A stretch of 64,000 nt of DNA from Gemmatales bacterium (lineage in GTDB: Bacteria; Planctomycetota; Planctomycetia; Gemmatales; Gemmataceae): contig BPJP01000003.1 in the NCBI GenBank assembly GCA_026004675.1, positions 620,001 to 684,000 on the forward strand, written 5' to 3'. The notes under the pieces were generated by a model, which saw nothing but the letters and a program-made list of their open reading frames with translations, was not told where the DNA came from and searched no databases. Shown here in pieces: positions 47,198 through 55,894 of this stretch. The position numbers were made by a program, and so were the translations under genes. The stretch's first letter is position 1. Each line of letters opens with the position of its first letter.

Positions 47198-47640
47198 CAG
47201 GTGCGTCTCCAGGGAGGTGCCGAATGAGCCGGCGGCGTCGGCGACTCCTTCTTCGAGTAGCCCTTGATCTCGTTGACGATGTCGCCGGTGTCCGGCCGCT
47301 TCTTGCACCCCACACGAATGACCAAAGGCAAGTTGTGCAACTCGACCGAATCGTTGGGTGCCAGTATCCCGACCGCCCGACAGATGGCGGACAGCTCCGC
47401 ACGCGCGATCTGCACCGCCGTGGCGTTCGGGTTGTCGAGGTTGAGCCGAGCCCAGAGGAAGCGGTTCTTGTACGGCCCTTCGATGATCTGGAAGGCCAGT
47501 TGCAGGTAGTGGCCGGTGCCGGCCTTGGTCGGCTTCATCTCGCTGTCGGTGATGACGGCGACGTACTTGCCGGCCGGGATCGGCTCGAAATCGGTGGTCG
47601 GTTCGACCTGGTTGGCATCAAAACCATGCAGATCAGCCAT
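47197..47640 (-). CDS. DUF669-like phage protein
   Basis: A 147-residue protein with FEPIPAGKYVAVITDSEMKPTKAGTGHYLQLAFQIIEGPYKNR and ARAELSAICRAVG. This is the pattern of DUF669 proteins of phage recombination loci, thought to bind single-stranded DNA. AAGGAG precedes the ATG. It sits between RusA and the Sak4-like ATPase, as in phage recombination modules. Confidence 0.8.
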   Translation of the reverse strand: MADLHGFDANQVEPTTDFEPIPAGKYVAVITDSEMKPTKAGTGHYLQLAFQIIEGPYKNRFLWARLNLDNPNATAVQIARAELSAICRAVGILAPNDSVELHNLPLVIRVGCKKRPDTGDIVNEIKGYSKKESPTPPAHSAPPWRRT

Positions 47641-47646
47641 GTTCGA

Positions 47647-48420
47647 TTACTCCTTGGATGGGTGGTGATGGGATAAAGCGTTCACGAAAGCTTGCCATGA
47701 GAGCGGCAGTTCCTCGGCGATGCCGTAACGGTTTTTCGCTACGCAGCCGGGCCCGCCGACACAGCGGAGGAGGCGCTCGCCGCCGCCAGAGCCGATCGGC
47801 TGGGCGATCGTCCGCTTGCGGCCGAAACCGGCGTCCTCGCTCTGGGTGCGGAACTTCCGCGCGGCGAACAGGACCGCATCGCACCATTCGCTGACCAGTG
47901 CCGCCGCATGCTTGTGCAGCCGGGGCGAGTAGCGGTCGTAGGGGGAGGATTCGGGGTCTTCAAAGCGCTCGACTTTGCAATGGGCGATCAGCACCACGAC
48001 CATGCCGCGGGTGTTGCGCAGAACATTGAGTTGCTCGATGACCTCGCGCCACAAAGTCAGCGCGTGCGTGTAGCCGCGAGCATAGCCGCCATCGACCTTC
48101 TCGATGGAGCTGACGCCGTATTGGGCACAAAGCTTGTCCCAAATAAGCCGCTCCAGCCAATCGAGCGAATCGATGACGACCGTTCCGTAGCTATGCTGCT
48201 CAGTGCCCAGCTCGCTTAGGGCGGCGGCCACCTCGTCGTAGCCTCTGGCCAGTGGGAACTTGTCGCAGTCGATCTCGTCCAGACCGTCTTCGGTCTGAAT
48301 GAAGATCGGTTTGGGCGTCTGTGAGGCGAAGGTAGACTTCCCTACTCCCTCGGTGCCGTACACCAGAATCCGTGGCGGTTTCGGGGTCCGGCCCCGCTCG
48401 ATGCGGGACAATAGGCTCAT
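47647..48420 (-). CDS. Sak4-like phage ATPase (AAA_24)
   Basis: A 257-residue RecA-like protein with Walker A VYGTEGVGKSTFA, TVVIDSLDWLERLIWDKL (Walker B) and VVLIAHCKVERFEDPE. These are features of phage AAA_24/Sak4 ATPases that assist single-strand annealing recombination. It overlaps the upstream small gene by four bases. Confidence 0.85.
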   Translation of the reverse strand: MSLLSRIERGRTPKPPRILVYGTEGVGKSTFASQTPKPIFIQTEDGLDEIDCDKFPLARGYDEVAAALSELGTEQHSYGTVVIDSLDWLERLIWDKLCAQYGVSSIEKVDGGYARGYTHALTLWREVIEQLNVLRNTRGMVVVLIAHCKVERFEDPESSPYDRYSPRLHKHAAALVSEWCDAVLFAARKFRTQSEDAGFGRKRTIAQPIGSGGGERLLRCVGGPGCVAKNRYGIAEELPLSWQAFVNALSHHHPSKE

Positions 48421-48722
48421 GCGTGGACCTCCTGCGTTTGCTGGTTGTGGGCGGCATCGACGCGCTCCACCCGAAATGCGTTGTCGCCGAATTCCCGTTG
48501 GACAAAGCCGACGAACAGGCGGTTGACATCCCGGCCGACCGGCGTGGCGGCGTCGATCACGCAGGCACGCCGGTCCGGGTCCAGGAAATGCGCCGCGTCG
48601 AGCCGCACCTGGGTCTCGCCGTGCAAACTCTCGGCGCCCCAGAGGGCCAGGAGTAGCGTCGCCTCGATCTCCTCGAGCGGCACGTGAGGCCCGAAGGTGT
48701 ATCGGTAGAGTTCCTTGCTCAT
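48417..48722 (-). CDS. Hypothetical phage-module protein
   Basis: A 101-residue protein (LYRYTFGPHVPLEEIEATLLLALWGAESLHGE, DAAHFLDPDRRACVIDA). No family recognised. It is the first gene of the tightly packed recombination/replication operon running to 42814. A TATAAATAG stretch lies about 30 bp upstream, where the operon promoter may be. Confidence 0.6.
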   Translation of the reverse strand: MSKELYRYTFGPHVPLEEIEATLLLALWGAESLHGETQVRLDAAHFLDPDRRACVIDAATPVGRDVNRLFVGFVQREFGDNAFRVERVDAAHNQQTQEVHA

Positions 48723-48791
48723 GTCAATTCCCCGTGTTGCTGGGCTCTATAAATAGACCTTTGCAAAACGCGCGCGAATTGACGCATCGGA

Positions 48792-49334
48792 TCACAAGTA
48801 GATCCGCAATCCGCCGTCCTCGAAGCATTCGCGCAGGCGCTGCACTTGACGCTGGAGCGTCGAGCGCGAAACGCCCAGATCGCGCGCGACTTGCGAGAGC
48901 GACTGGTGCTTCAGCCGCTCGGCCAGGGCGCGGAGATCATGAGGCAGCTTGGCCAGCACCTCTGCCAGGTCTGTGGCTAGGTCCACCTGCTGCTCGTGGC
49001 TGCGATGAGGATCGACCGGCTCGGCAGACTCGCCGGCACTGTCGGTCGCCTGGTCGAGAGATTGCACCGCGGCGCCGTTGCGCTTCTTGGCGAGCCGCTC
49101 CCGCAGGATCATGGCCACGGCTCGCTCGATGACAGTGGTGATGAAGACGTTCTGGTGGGCCTTGTCGGGGTCGAAGAGATGCAGGCTTTGCAGAAGGCGC
49201 AGGAGCATTTCCTGTTCAAGGTCTTCGCGGTCTTGGCGCGTGAAGCCCGCCCGGCCAACGAGTTGCTTGATCTTGCGGCGGATGATACCCCGGATGAACT
49301 TATCGAAAACAATCTTGTCGTCGTGGAACACTTG
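48792..49334 (-). CDS. Phage-type sigma-70-like factor
   Basis: A 180-residue protein from GTG at 49334 (GGAG seven bases upstream). Region 2-like FTRQDREDLEQEMLLRLLQSLHLFDP and region 4-like LPHDLRALAERLKHQSLSQVARDLGVSRSTLQRQVQRL are visible. It probably directs transcription of the element's operons. The open frame upstream to 49448 lacks a site. Confidence 0.75.
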   Translation of the reverse strand, partial: QVFHDDKIVFDKFIRGIIRRKIKQLVGRAGFTRQDREDLEQEMLLRLLQSLHLFDPDKAHQNVFITTVIERAVAMILRERLAKKRNGAAVQSLDQATDSAGESAEPVDPHRSHEQQVDLATDLAEVLAKLPHDLRALAERLKHQSLSQVARDLGVSRSTLQRQVQRLRECFEDGGLRIYL

Positions 49335-49531
49335 AAAGCTCCTCCCGGCCGCGCGGAGAAGCAGCGGTGGGCCACGACGACAGGCAAGAAATGCAGGCCA
49401 ACGCAAAGCGGAGGCGATGCGAGTAGCGCCTTTCGGCGTTGCCCACAATCGCCTCCGCTTCGCGGCCAGCTGAATGTCGGGTGAGAAAAACAGAACAACC
49501 GATTGTCAGAGGTGGGTGCCTACCCCGGGCG

Positions 49532-49900
49532 TTAGGCGGTCGCCTCCGACACGATCATGCGGAACGGCAATCCATGCTTCACTTCGATCACGTCGATGGT
49601 GCCGGTGCCCAGTTGGTCGAAATGCTGGAACAGCTCGACGACCTGCGTCTTAAGCAGGAAGTTGTTGGCATCGACTTCAGGCCGGGGACCGTTCTCGCTG
49701 CCGAACTTGACCTCGCGGACAATGCGCGGCGGCGGGTCGAAGACTGGATCGCCGTCGAGGACGGCCAGGCTTTCGATGCGGCCGAAGTTGATGCGTTGCA
49801 TCAGCTCCACCAGCCCGGCGCGACGAGCGGACAGGTCGTGCTTGGAAAGGCGGAGAGGCTTCTTGCGCCCCCTGTCGGGCGCATGCGCAGCGACATTCAT
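49532..49900 (-). CDS. Hypothetical protein
   Basis: A 122-residue protein with a GGGAAA site. It has a basic start (PDRGRKKPLRLSKHDL) and a body LVELMQRINFGRIESLAVLDGDPVFDPPPRIVREVKFG. No family recognised. It stands alone between the sigma-factor gene and the 50-kb pair, with 120-200 bp on each side. Confidence 0.6.
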   Translation of the reverse strand: MNVAAHAPDRGRKKPLRLSKHDLSARRAGLVELMQRINFGRIESLAVLDGDPVFDPPPRIVREVKFGSENGPRPEVDANNFLLKTQVVELFQHFDQLGTGTIDVIEVKHGLPFRMIVSEATA

Positions 49901-50020
49901 AGCGGTTTCCCTCGTAGGTTAACGCGATCACCGACGCGGCGATCCGCACGAAGGAAGTTTCGCTGAATCGGCTGTTTTTATCGGTGCCCAAACGGTGTCG
50001 AAACGGTTGACCCGTTTCGG

Positions 50021-50926
50021 TCAGGAGTTGTTAAGCTTCTCAGCGCGGCGCTTGCCGGCTTCAGTCAACCAGCAGCCGCCGCCTCGGTGTGCGCGCGTTT
50101 GGATGAGTTGGCGAGTCGCGAGTTCGGATATGACGGGCTTCAGTGAATTGGCATCGGCCTCGGCGCCCATTGCCCGTGCCGCAATCGCTGCAGTGGACTG
50201 GCGGGAATCAGAATCGACCGCGTTCAATTGCAGCATGGCGACCAACACCTCTTGAGCACGATTGCTGAGCGGTTCGTCTTCAACCGGGCGGTCCGGCAAG
50301 GCTGCCCGTATCGCTTCGTCGGCGATGGACCACTGGCCGTCGTCGGAAACCACCAGGGCGTCCCTCAGCGGAAGATTGGCGGACCCGAGGGAACGAAGCC
50401 GCAGGTCGAGCTCCGCGGTTACAAATCGACGTGTTGGCGTAAGCAACAGGAACGGAGAAAGCCCTTGCGAGATGAGCGACGCTGCGCCGGACGTTACCTC
50501 AATCGCATCGCTTGGCAGGATCAGGAATGCCGCCACGGAGTGACCCGTCGGCCGAAAAGCGCCGAGCGAGAAAAGCCTGCCGTCCTGCGCGACGACTCGG
50601 TTGGCCGCAGCGAGGCCCAGGGCGCTGGCCACTTGATTGGCCAGCCGTTGCTGATCCAGTTCATAAACGACAAGCTGGCTTCGAGTCAGCGTGATCGTCT
50701 CGCCTGTCTCCTGGCAAACCCCGACCAGATCGTCTCGGCCATGCTCGATCACCTGGTACGGCAAACCGCCGTTGGGATGGGGGAAGGAGAATGCCAGGTC
50801 CTTGCGCGGGCGGAGGAAGGGCTTGATCAGATGGTACTCGCCGCGCAGGCATGCCAGCCATTCCGTCTTGACGGCGGCGAGGCTCGGCAGCGATTCAACT
50901 GCTCGCCAGAAGTGTTTCAGGCTCAT
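50021..50926 (-). CDS. Unrecognised protein, second gene of a pair
   Basis: A 301-residue protein from ATG 50926, overlapping the upstream gene by 32 bp. It has FLRPRKDLAFSFPHPNGGLPYQVIEHGRDDLVGVCQ at the start, a strand-rich middle, and a C-terminal winged-helix-like LSNRAQEVLVAMLQLNAVDSDSRQSTAAIAARAMG ending ATRQLIQTRAHRGGGCWLTEAG. The end suggests a DNA-binding module; the rest is unknown. The open frame to 51397 is the neighbour read out of frame. Confidence 0.6.
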   Translation of the reverse strand: MSLKHFWRAVESLPSLAAVKTEWLACLRGEYHLIKPFLRPRKDLAFSFPHPNGGLPYQVIEHGRDDLVGVCQETGETITLTRSQLVVYELDQQRLANQVASALGLAAANRVVAQDGRLFSLGAFRPTGHSVAAFLILPSDAIEVTSGAASLISQGLSPFLLLTPTRRFVTAELDLRLRSLGSANLPLRDALVVSDDGQWSIADEAIRAALPDRPVEDEPLSNRAQEVLVAMLQLNAVDSDSRQSTAAIAARAMGAEADANSLKPVISELATRQLIQTRAHRGGGCWLTEAGKRRAEKLNNS

Positions 50927-52088
50927 CACTTTCTTCCACCCCCGCGTTGATGATGAACCCCCGGGCCTCCAGCCATCTTTCGACCAGCACGCTGTCGTCG
51001 TCCCGAGTAAACTGGGCGATGTTGGATGGCTTGATGACCACCGCCCGCGGTGTCTTGGCATCCGAGAACTTGACCTGGAAGGTCGCCCGGATGATGCGGC
51101 CCCCCTCGGGGAATGACTTGTTCCGCGACTTGAACATGGCGAAAACATCTTCCGACTTTCGTGTGACGATTTCCCACGGGTTGCCGCCGAAGAAGAATTG
51201 GACCTCGCGCAGCTTGATCCACTCGATTCCGTCGATGTCCCCAAGCGCCAGCGAGTCTTCGCCCAGCGCCCGAAGCGGATCGAGCGTGTACTTCTCCGTT
51301 CCTGGGAAGATGTTCTTGTCGCCGAACAGGTGCTCCCCGAACTTGGTCCGATACAGTTCTTTCTCCCCCTTGGACCGGGCGTTGATTCGAAGCTCACCGA
51401 CTTGAGGCGAGTAGACCACCACGTCGGGCTTGACGGGACGGTAGTAGACGCTGGAGGTCATGCCCCCGTCAATGCTCTCTTCGCGTTTGTACGGGTCGCC
51501 ATGCCGGACCAGGAACCAAACACCGTCGTCCTTCTCACCCATGACGATGCGCGTCCCGCGCCCGCGTTTCTTTTCCTCGAACCAGTCATCGAGATCGCTG
51601 GCGAGCGCCTTGAGTTGCTTGTCCGAGGGCCGCGTGAACGCCGGCCTGCGGAAGCGGTCCATCTGGTAGTATTCGAAGGAGCGAACTTTGGCCATGCAGT
51701 GTTGGGCGTGCTTTCGCTCCAGGATGTCACTGTTGAGGAGCCAGATTTGGATCGCGATGTCGGCAGGCGAGTGGTCGGACCCAGCGGCAAGCTTGAGTTT
51801 TTGCTGCTTGGCCTCAGCGAGCAAGGCATCCATGCCCTCGGGCGTTGCCATTTCGTCGACGAAGTAAAGCGCGTCGATCAGTTCCTTGGGTGTCTCGCCA
51901 TCAGGCGTGATGAAGACCCTGGCCAACTCCTCGTAGTCCAGCTCCCCGTCCGTCGCGGATTGCGGTAGCGTCACGCCCCGCGACAGGAAGAATCGACGAT
52001 GAGGCTTGAGGAAGGCCAGGAACCTCACCGGCGCAATAGCCTTTAGAGTTTCCGGGCAGGAAAAACGCCGCAGTGTAAATGTCGCCAT
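50895..52088 (-). CDS. Unrecognised protein, first gene of a pair
   Basis: A 397-residue protein; ATG 52088 follows AAGGAG. N-terminal FLAFLKPHRRFFLSRGVTL and a helical stretch are followed by strands around RIVMGEKDDGVWFLVRHGDPYKREESIDGGM and WIKLREVQFFFGGNPWEIVTRKSEDVF. No family recognised. With the overlapping downstream gene it forms a two-gene unit between the recombinase cassette and the phage module, a usual place for cargo. Confidence 0.6.
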   Translation of the reverse strand: MATFTLRRFSCPETLKAIAPVRFLAFLKPHRRFFLSRGVTLPQSATDGELDYEELARVFITPDGETPKELIDALYFVDEMATPEGMDALLAEAKQQKLKLAAGSDHSPADIAIQIWLLNSDILERKHAQHCMAKVRSFEYYQMDRFRRPAFTRPSDKQLKALASDLDDWFEEKKRGRGTRIVMGEKDDGVWFLVRHGDPYKREESIDGGMTSSVYYRPVKPDVVVYSPQVGELRINARSKGEKELYRTKFGEHLFGDKNIFPGTEKYTLDPLRALGEDSLALGDIDGIEWIKLREVQFFFGGNPWEIVTRKSEDVFAMFKSRNKSFPEGGRIIRATFQVKFSDAKTPRAVVIKPSNIAQFTRDDDSVLVERWLEARGFIINAGVEESDEPETLLASS

Positions 52089-52246
52089 CGATTCGCCTCT
52101 CCTTCGGTTTCGGCGAAGCGCTTTTGTCGGTGGGGTTGCCCCCCGCGGCGGGATAGCCGGCAGACCTGCTGCCAAGCACGAATTTCCCTATCCTCACCGG
52201 CATGCTACCCATCCGAGCAGCGCGAATTGTATGTACCCGTGGACAA

Positions 52247-52674
52247 TTATACACCTGAGCGCTTTTTTGGGAAGTTCATTTGCAATGCCTCCCACATTCG
52301 TCGCTGTTTCCGCCAGTCGGGGGTGGAGGCGATCGGCTGCAGCTGGCGCAGCTGGATCGGGTCTCTCCCGCGCTGGGTCCGAGGCAGAAAGAGAAGCTCT
52401 TCCTGAATTTCTGGGGCCAAGTTCAGCAGATTCATGATCTGGCTGATCCGCGGCCGCGTCACGTGGCCCAGCGCGGCCAGTTCCGTATAGCTCTCGACGA
52501 CGCCGTCCCGGAGCATCGCCTCGAAGCGGATGGCCAAGGCCATCAGACGGGCGACACGCGGGATCCGGCCCGGCTCGATCGGCCGGGCCGGCGTTGGGCC
52601 GTTCTCCATCATCTTGCGGCTACCTCGGCCGCGACGGTCAAAGTGAATCTCGCATTCGATGGTCAGCGTCGTGG

Positions 52675-52678
<4 letters not shown>
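52247..52678 (-). CDS. KorB/ParB-type helix-turn-helix protein of the recombinase cassette
   Basis: A 143-residue protein. IPRVARLMALAIRFEAMLRDG and SYTELAALGHVTRPRISQIMNLLNLAPEIQEELLFLP form a ParB-like helix-turn-helix. It overlaps the recombinase stop by four bases, so it is coupled to it and may steer or regulate the recombinase. Confidence 0.75.
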
Positions 52679-54263
<1,585 letters not shown>

Positions 54264-54267
<4 letters not shown>

Positions 54268-54761
54268 CGGGTACCTCCGTTCTGGCTGAGGCGGAAGAAG
54301 AGATACCCGTTGCAATGCGTGCCGGTGATCGCCTTAGACACGGCGGACAGCGACCTGTACACGTCTCCCTCGAACTCGAAGCCGTGCGGCAGCACCTTCA
54401 CCTGCAGCACTTCGCCCTTGTACTTGCGGGTGAGGATCGTTCCCGGCGGCGGCAGGCGGTCATCCAGCTTCAGCCGCAGGCCAGCCGTCGTCGTGCGCTC
54501 CGAGTCGGCACTGGCGGGCTTGACCTTGGGAGGCGAGAGTCGCAGGTCGGCGTCGTTGGCCAGCTCCGCGGCACGGTGGCGGGCACGCTCCGACAGGTCG
54601 CCTTCGGCCAGGGCCTGAAGCCGCCAGGCGATCCGCTTGACGAGCCACGCCTTGTTGTTGGCGTTCGTTTCTTCGCCGAACGCATCGGCGTACTTTTCCC
54701 GCAGTTCTTTCACGGTCATCCGCTGCAGAGCGGCGACCTCTTTTCCGACGTTCAGTTGCAT
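54264..54761 (-). CDS. DUF2924 protein
   Basis: A 165-residue protein matching DUF2924 (VAALQRMTVKELREKYADAFGEETNANNKAWLVKRIAWRLQALAEG, then GTILTRKYKGEVLQVKVLPHGFEFEGDVYRSLSAVSKAITG). The late part resembles a small beta DNA-binding fold. These genes usually sit directly before serine recombinases, as here. ATG 54761 follows AAGGAG. Confidence 0.88.
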
Positions 54762-54795
54762 CTTGGCGCTCCTTTCTCGTTCTTCTCGGAAACCG

Positions 54796-55041
54796 TTAAC
54801 CAGTGTGGACACTGAGCACGGTTTCTGCGGGAATCTCAAGGCAATCCTGGACCGATTCCGGCAGGTTTTTCGGGGCGCCCTCACCCCGGCCCTCGCCCTT
54901 GGGAAGAGGGTGAAGGGTGAGGGGATCGGCGAGAAGCGCGTTGCGAGAACGCAGACGCAGAACGCCGGCGGCGAGAATGGCCGCGACTTCGCGGAGGCGC
55001 TCGTCGGCGGTCAAGGCGGCAGGGTCATCGTGCGGTCGCAT
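54796..55041 (-). CDS. Small cassette protein carrying an in-frame palindromic insert
   Basis: An 81-residue protein; ATG 55041 follows GGAGG. N-terminal LTADERLREVAAILAAGVLRLRSR and C-terminal LPESVQDCLEIPAETVLSVHTG look native. Between them LTLHPLPKGEGRGEG is encoded by a REP-like palindrome (54878-54923), inserted in frame. It is the first gene of the recombinase cassette. Function is unknown. Confidence 0.65.
   Translation of the reverse strand: MRPHDDPAALTADERLREVAAILAAGVLRLRSRNALLADPLTLHPLPKGEGRGEGAPKNLPESVQDCLEIPAETVLSVHTG
54878..54923. repeat. REP-like palindromic element inside a gene
   Basis: CCCTCACCC and its complement GGGTGAGGG bracket an inner CCTC/GAGG pairing. Its frame gives the HPLPKGEGRGEG-type peptide often seen where such repeats are translated. 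Confidence 0.65.
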
Positions 55042-55354
55042 GGGACCTCCTCGTGGAAGCGCCCACAGCGACCTTCGCCTGGCGACCGGACGGCTGTCTG
55101 GCAGGAACGATTCTTCTACCTATTAACCTTTGCGGTTCGAGTTCGAATTGACGCATCGGGGTCCGAGAGGGACCGGGCCGGTAACTCCGAGAGGGCTGTT
55201 AACCAGAGATTTCGAGAGTTTTGCCGCGAAATCTTGGGGTGCGAGAGGGACCTCCAAGGTTCCTCTCGGACCCCGGTTCGTCTCTCTCGAAACAGAGAGC
55301 GCTGGTCCAGGGGCCGGAGCGGCGGAAGTGCTTGCGGGAAAGGCAGAAAAGACA
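55042..55354. other. Non-coding region between recombinase cassette and tRNA
   Basis: No credible gene. Several copies of GAGAGGGACC-like sequence occur (about 55168 and 55243), and GTCTCTCTCGAAACAGAGAGC-type partial inverted repeats, which could be recombinase binding sites near the island end. Confidence 0.4.
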
Positions 55355-55384
55355 AAACGCCGAGAAAGGTTGCTCTCGGCGTTT
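55355..55384 (-). terminator. Terminator downstream of tRNA-Asn
   Basis: A perfect 11-bp stem (AAACGCCGAGA/TCTCGGCGTTT, eight-base loop). On the - strand it is followed by TGTCTTTTCT, 45 bp after the tRNA 3' end. Confidence 0.8.
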
Positions 55385-55419
55385 GCTGGTAACTGGTGTG
55401 GTGGAATATTTCGCAGAAA

Positions 55420-55434
55420 AAGTGAAAGCTCCCC
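55420..55434 (+). repeat. tRNA-Asn 3'-end repeat (putative att site, right)
   Basis: AAGTGAAAGCTCCCC covers the last acceptor bases of tRNA-Asn and its flank. It is identical to 11719-11733 in the same orientation. Confidence 0.6.
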
Positions 55435-55752
55435 GAGTAGGATTCGAACCTACAACAAACCGGTTACGCGGATTCCCCATGTTTCCATGAGGCACGGACT
55501 ATCTCATCGCCCACAAGGGGCGCGGGGCGCTGTTGGTGGTTTATTGGTTGGGTGTCCTCACCACCTAGTCTCTGCACCTTCCCGGCTACCATCGCTTGCC
55601 TCGCGAAACGACCCATTCGCCGGGCTTGGCTCAGGGTTACCACCACCCGAAGTGCTGAGGCTTCCCTGAATTCACCCCGTTTTTCCGCCGAACATCGCTG
55701 TCCGGGGCTGCAAACTTTACAGCCGGTTGCTCTACCGTTGAGCTATCGGGGA
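55429..55752 (-). tRNA. tRNA-Asn(GUU) interrupted by a group I intron
   Basis: The 5' exon is 55752-55719: acceptor TCCCCGA, TA, D-arm GCTC/GAGC with a seven-base loop, A26, anticodon stem ACCGG, then CTGT. The 3' exon is 55466-55429: TAA, CCGGT, five-base variable loop, T-arm GTAGG-TTCGAAT-CCTAC, acceptor TCGGGGA and discriminator G. Joined, the anticodon loop is CTGTTAA, giving GUU (Asn). G73 and the short variable loop also fit Asn and exclude Tyr. Mature length is 72 nt without encoded CCA. The intron splits the anticodon after U35. Confidence 0.93.
55467..55718 (-). ncRNA. Group I intron (IC3-like), 252 nt, in tRNA-Asn
   Basis: P1 forms between the 5' exon end GGCUGU and GCAGCC at intron bases 8-13, with the required U-G pair at the splice site. 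The intron ends in G. Core elements are visible: AATTCAGGGAAGCC and ACCCTGAGCCAAGCC (P3-P6 region), GGTGCAGAGACTAG (P7/P3 region, near 55565-55578) and GATAGTCC (P7 partner, near 55496-55503). It has no open reading frame and should be self-splicing without a homing enzyme. Confidence 0.92.
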
Positions 55753-55894
55753 AAGAACACCTACATTATATGACTCCTCGTCTCAGACGCAAGCCGGTAA
55801 AGCATCAGTTCCCGAAAAAAGTAGAGTCGACCAGGTTCATCGTGGGGTCCCCCGTGCCATCGCTTGCGTCGCCGATCGGCACGATACGCTGCCT

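Noticed and set aside
55719..55752. tRNA-Tyr(GUA) read from the 5' exon alone (CTGTAAA)
   Set aside because: The A residues belong to the intron; the rebuilt tRNA has a five-base variable loop and G73, which excludes Tyr and gives Asn.
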